DNA from: Burkholderiales bacterium
GTDB taxonomy: Bacteria > Pseudomonadota > Gammaproteobacteria > Burkholderiales > Burkholderiaceae_C
Direction of reading: 5' to 3'
Length of the DNA: 64,000 nucleotides
NCBI GenBank assembly: GCA_016219375.1
Contig: JACRNC010000003.1
Coordinates: 62,001 to 126,000, forward strand
Shown: positions 62,557-64,000 of the stretch, in pieces
How the letters are laid out: every line of letters starts with the position of its first letter
Position numbering within the stretch: position 1 is the stretch's first letter
Translations under genes and position numbers: made by a program
The notes under the pieces: model-generated
The model's input: only the letters and a program-made list of their open reading frames with translations
The model's database searches: none
Told to the model about the DNA's origin: nothing

Positions 62557-63072
62557 ATGAGCTGGGTGGATGTGGCATGGTTGGGCGTGCTCGGCCTGTC
62601 GGTGGCCGTGGGTGCGGTGCGCGGCCTGCTGGTCGAGGTGCTGGCCCTGCTGGGCTGGGTTGCGGCATGGTGGGTCAGCCGCCTGCTGGCTCCGCAGGTG
62701 GCGCCAGCGCTGCCCATCGGGCCGGCGGGCTCGGCGCTCAATCTGGGTGCGGCGCACGGGTTGGTTTTCGTTTTGACGCTGTTCGGCTGGGCCGTACTGA
62801 CCTGGCTGCTGCGTCATCTGGTGCGGGCCTCGGTGCTCAGCGGTGCGGACCGCGTGCTCGGGGCGGTGTTCGGCGCGGCGCGCGGGCTGTTGATCGCCCT
62901 CGTGCTGGTGTGGCTGGTGGGCCTGACGCCGCTGGCGCGTCAGCCGGCCTGGCAGGCGTCGCACGGTGTGGCCTGGCTGCAGGCGGTGTGGCAGGGCTTG
63001 CGCCCGCTGCTGCCGCCGGTGCTGCAGCGCCATGTGCCGCAGGTTGTGGATCGTGAGCAGGATTGGGGATAG
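62557..63072 (+). CDS. cvpA: CvpA family membrane protein
   Basis: 171 aa with four predicted membrane helices (LGVLGLSVAVGAVRGLLVEV is the first, starting after MSWVDVAW). It carries the family pattern of a GAVRG motif and DRVLGAVFGAARGLL. CvpA is needed for colicin V production and envelope robustness; its mechanism is unknown. It precedes purF by 3 nt, the conserved pair. Confidence 0.92.
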   Translation: MSWVDVAWLGVLGLSVAVGAVRGLLVEVLALLGWVAAWWVSRLLAPQVAPALPIGPAGSALNLGAAHGLVFVLTLFGWAVLTWLLRHLVRASVLSGADRVLGAVFGAARGLLIALVLVWLVGLTPLARQPAWQASHGVAWLQAVWQGLRPLLPPVLQRHVPQVVDREQDWG

Positions 63073-63075
63073 GCC

Positions 63076-64000
63076 ATGTGCGGCATCGTCGGTGTGATCT
63101 CGAAAACGCCGGTCAACCAGTTGATCTATGACGCGCTGCTGCTGCTGCAGCACCGCGGCCAGGATGCGGCGGGCATCGTCACGGCCGGGCCGGATGCGCG
63201 CGGCACCAAGTTCTTCATGCACAAGGCGCGCGGCATGGTGCGCGACGTCTTCCGCACCCGCAACATGCGGGCGCTGCCCGGGACCATCGGCCTGGGCCAG
63301 GTGCGCTATCCCACGGCGGGCAACGCCTACAGCGAGGAAGAGGCCCAGCCCTTCTACGTCAACGCGCCCTTCGGCCTGGTGCTGGTGCACAACGGCAACC
63401 TGACCAACGCCCACGCGCTGCGCCAGGAGCTGTTCGCCATCGACCGCCGGCACATCAACACCGAGAGCGACTCCGAGGTCCTGCTCAACGTGCTGGCCCA
63501 TGAGCTGGAGCAGGCCGCCCGCAACCATCCGCTCACGCCCGACGAGATCTTCGCCGCCGTGCGCGCGGTGCACCGGCGCGTCAAGGGCTCCTATGCCGTG
63601 ATCTGCCTGATCGCCGGCCACGGGCTGCTCGCCTTCCGCGACCCCTACGGCATCCGCCCGCTGTGCCTGGGTGAGGGCGACGGACCGGATGGCCGCACGG
63701 TGATGGTGGCCAGTGAGTCGGTCGCGCTCGAGGGCACCGGCCACCGCCTGGTGCGCGACGTGCAGCCTGGCGAGGCGCTCTTCATCGACCTGGACGGCCA
63801 GGTGCACGCGGCCCAGTGCGCCGAGCGCATCGACCCGCATCCCTGCCTGTTCGAGTACGTCTATCTGGCTCGGCCGGATTCGGTGATGGACGGCATCTCC
63901 GTCTACCAGGCGCGGCTCAACATGGGCGAGACGCTGGCGCAGCGCGTCATCTCCACCATGCCGCCATCCGAGATCGATGTCGTCATCCCGATTCCGGAAT
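63076..64000 (+). CDS. purF: amidophosphoribosyltransferase, 3' partial
   Basis: The first 308 codons are in the window. After Met1 the catalytic Cys2 (MCGIVGVISKTPVNQLIYDA) is the N-terminal nucleophile of the glutaminase domain; LLQHRGQDAAGIVT and FRDPYGIRPLCLG are further hallmarks. PurF makes 5-phosphoribosylamine, the first step of purine synthesis. The phosphoribosyltransferase half is cut off by the window end. Confidence 0.97.
   Translation, partial: MCGIVGVISKTPVNQLIYDALLLLQHRGQDAAGIVTAGPDARGTKFFMHKARGMVRDVFRTRNMRALPGTIGLGQVRYPTAGNAYSEEEAQPFYVNAPFGLVLVHNGNLTNAHALRQELFAIDRRHINTESDSEVLLNVLAHELEQAARNHPLTPDEIFAAVRAVHRRVKGSYAVICLIAGHGLLAFRDPYGIRPLCLGEGDGPDGRTVMVASESVALEGTGHRLVRDVQPGEALFIDLDGQVHAAQCAERIDPHPCLFEYVYLARPDSVMDGISVYQARLNMGETLAQRVISTMPPSEIDVVIPIPE

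Overview
The window is a single high-GC (by eye close to 70%) chromosomal segment from a beta-proteobacterium of the order Burkholderiales. The pointers are the spc/alpha ribosomal operon with infA and rpmJ inside it, the mdh-gntR-sdhCDAB-sdhE-gltA cluster, the methylcitrate genes of the acnD/prpF type, entericidin between leuC and leuD, and PEP-CTERM proteins; a Rubrivivax/Leptothrix/Roseateles-like relative fits best, but genus is inference. The content is almost all core housekeeping; no phage, IS element, CRISPR array or secretion island was found.

Layout. 1-3.6 kb: the end of a beta-hydroxyacid dehydrogenase gene, then dolP-diaA-yraN (minus) divergent from rsmI. 3.6-7.5 kb: a lipase locus with two family I.1 lipase paralogs (the first broken by a 1-nt deletion) and their membrane-anchored foldase. 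7.5-18.5 kb: tldD, then the ribosomal spc and alpha operons from rplN to rplQ. 18.6-20.7 kb: a NodIJ-type ABC exporter and cutA. 20.7-22 kb: initiator tRNA-fMet, a small DUF1488-like gene, and a Fur-box promoter reading into a structured, terminator-ended RNA, followed by an unrecognised small gene. 22-28.7 kb: glpQ, an Asp-nucleophile alpha/beta hydrolase, rluA, a KAS III paralog, sbcB and a PEP-CTERM protein. 28.7-46.9 kb: central carbon metabolism: acnB, the methylcitrate genes prpF-acnD-prpC-prpB with a CitE-like lyase, mdh, a GntR/UTRA regulator, sdhCDAB-sdhE and gltA. 47-64 kb: a second PEP-CTERM protein, then leuC-ecn-leuD-leuB-asd-fimV-truA-trpF-trpB-trpA-accD-folC-SPOR-cvpA-purF, an order shared with pseudomonads.

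How the parts work together. The 29-47 kb block encodes most of the entry half of the TCA cycle plus propionyl-CoA disposal through 2-methylcitrate; AcnB and AcnD/PrpF serve both. Two near-identical 18-bp palindromes, one in the acnB promoter and one between mdh and gntR, suggest that the local GntR regulator ties these genes together. The lipase genes depend on the foldase for secretion-competent folding in the periplasm. The 48-64 kb block combines leucine, lysine/threonine, tryptophan, fatty acid, folate and purine synthesis with cell-envelope and polarity functions.

The best candidates for something undescribed are the Fur-controlled RNA at about 21.48-21.62 kb, the duplicated lipase locus (frameshift, conversion tract, shared upstream motif, octamer repeat at a stop codon) and the palindromic operator pair. 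No spectacular new system is evident.
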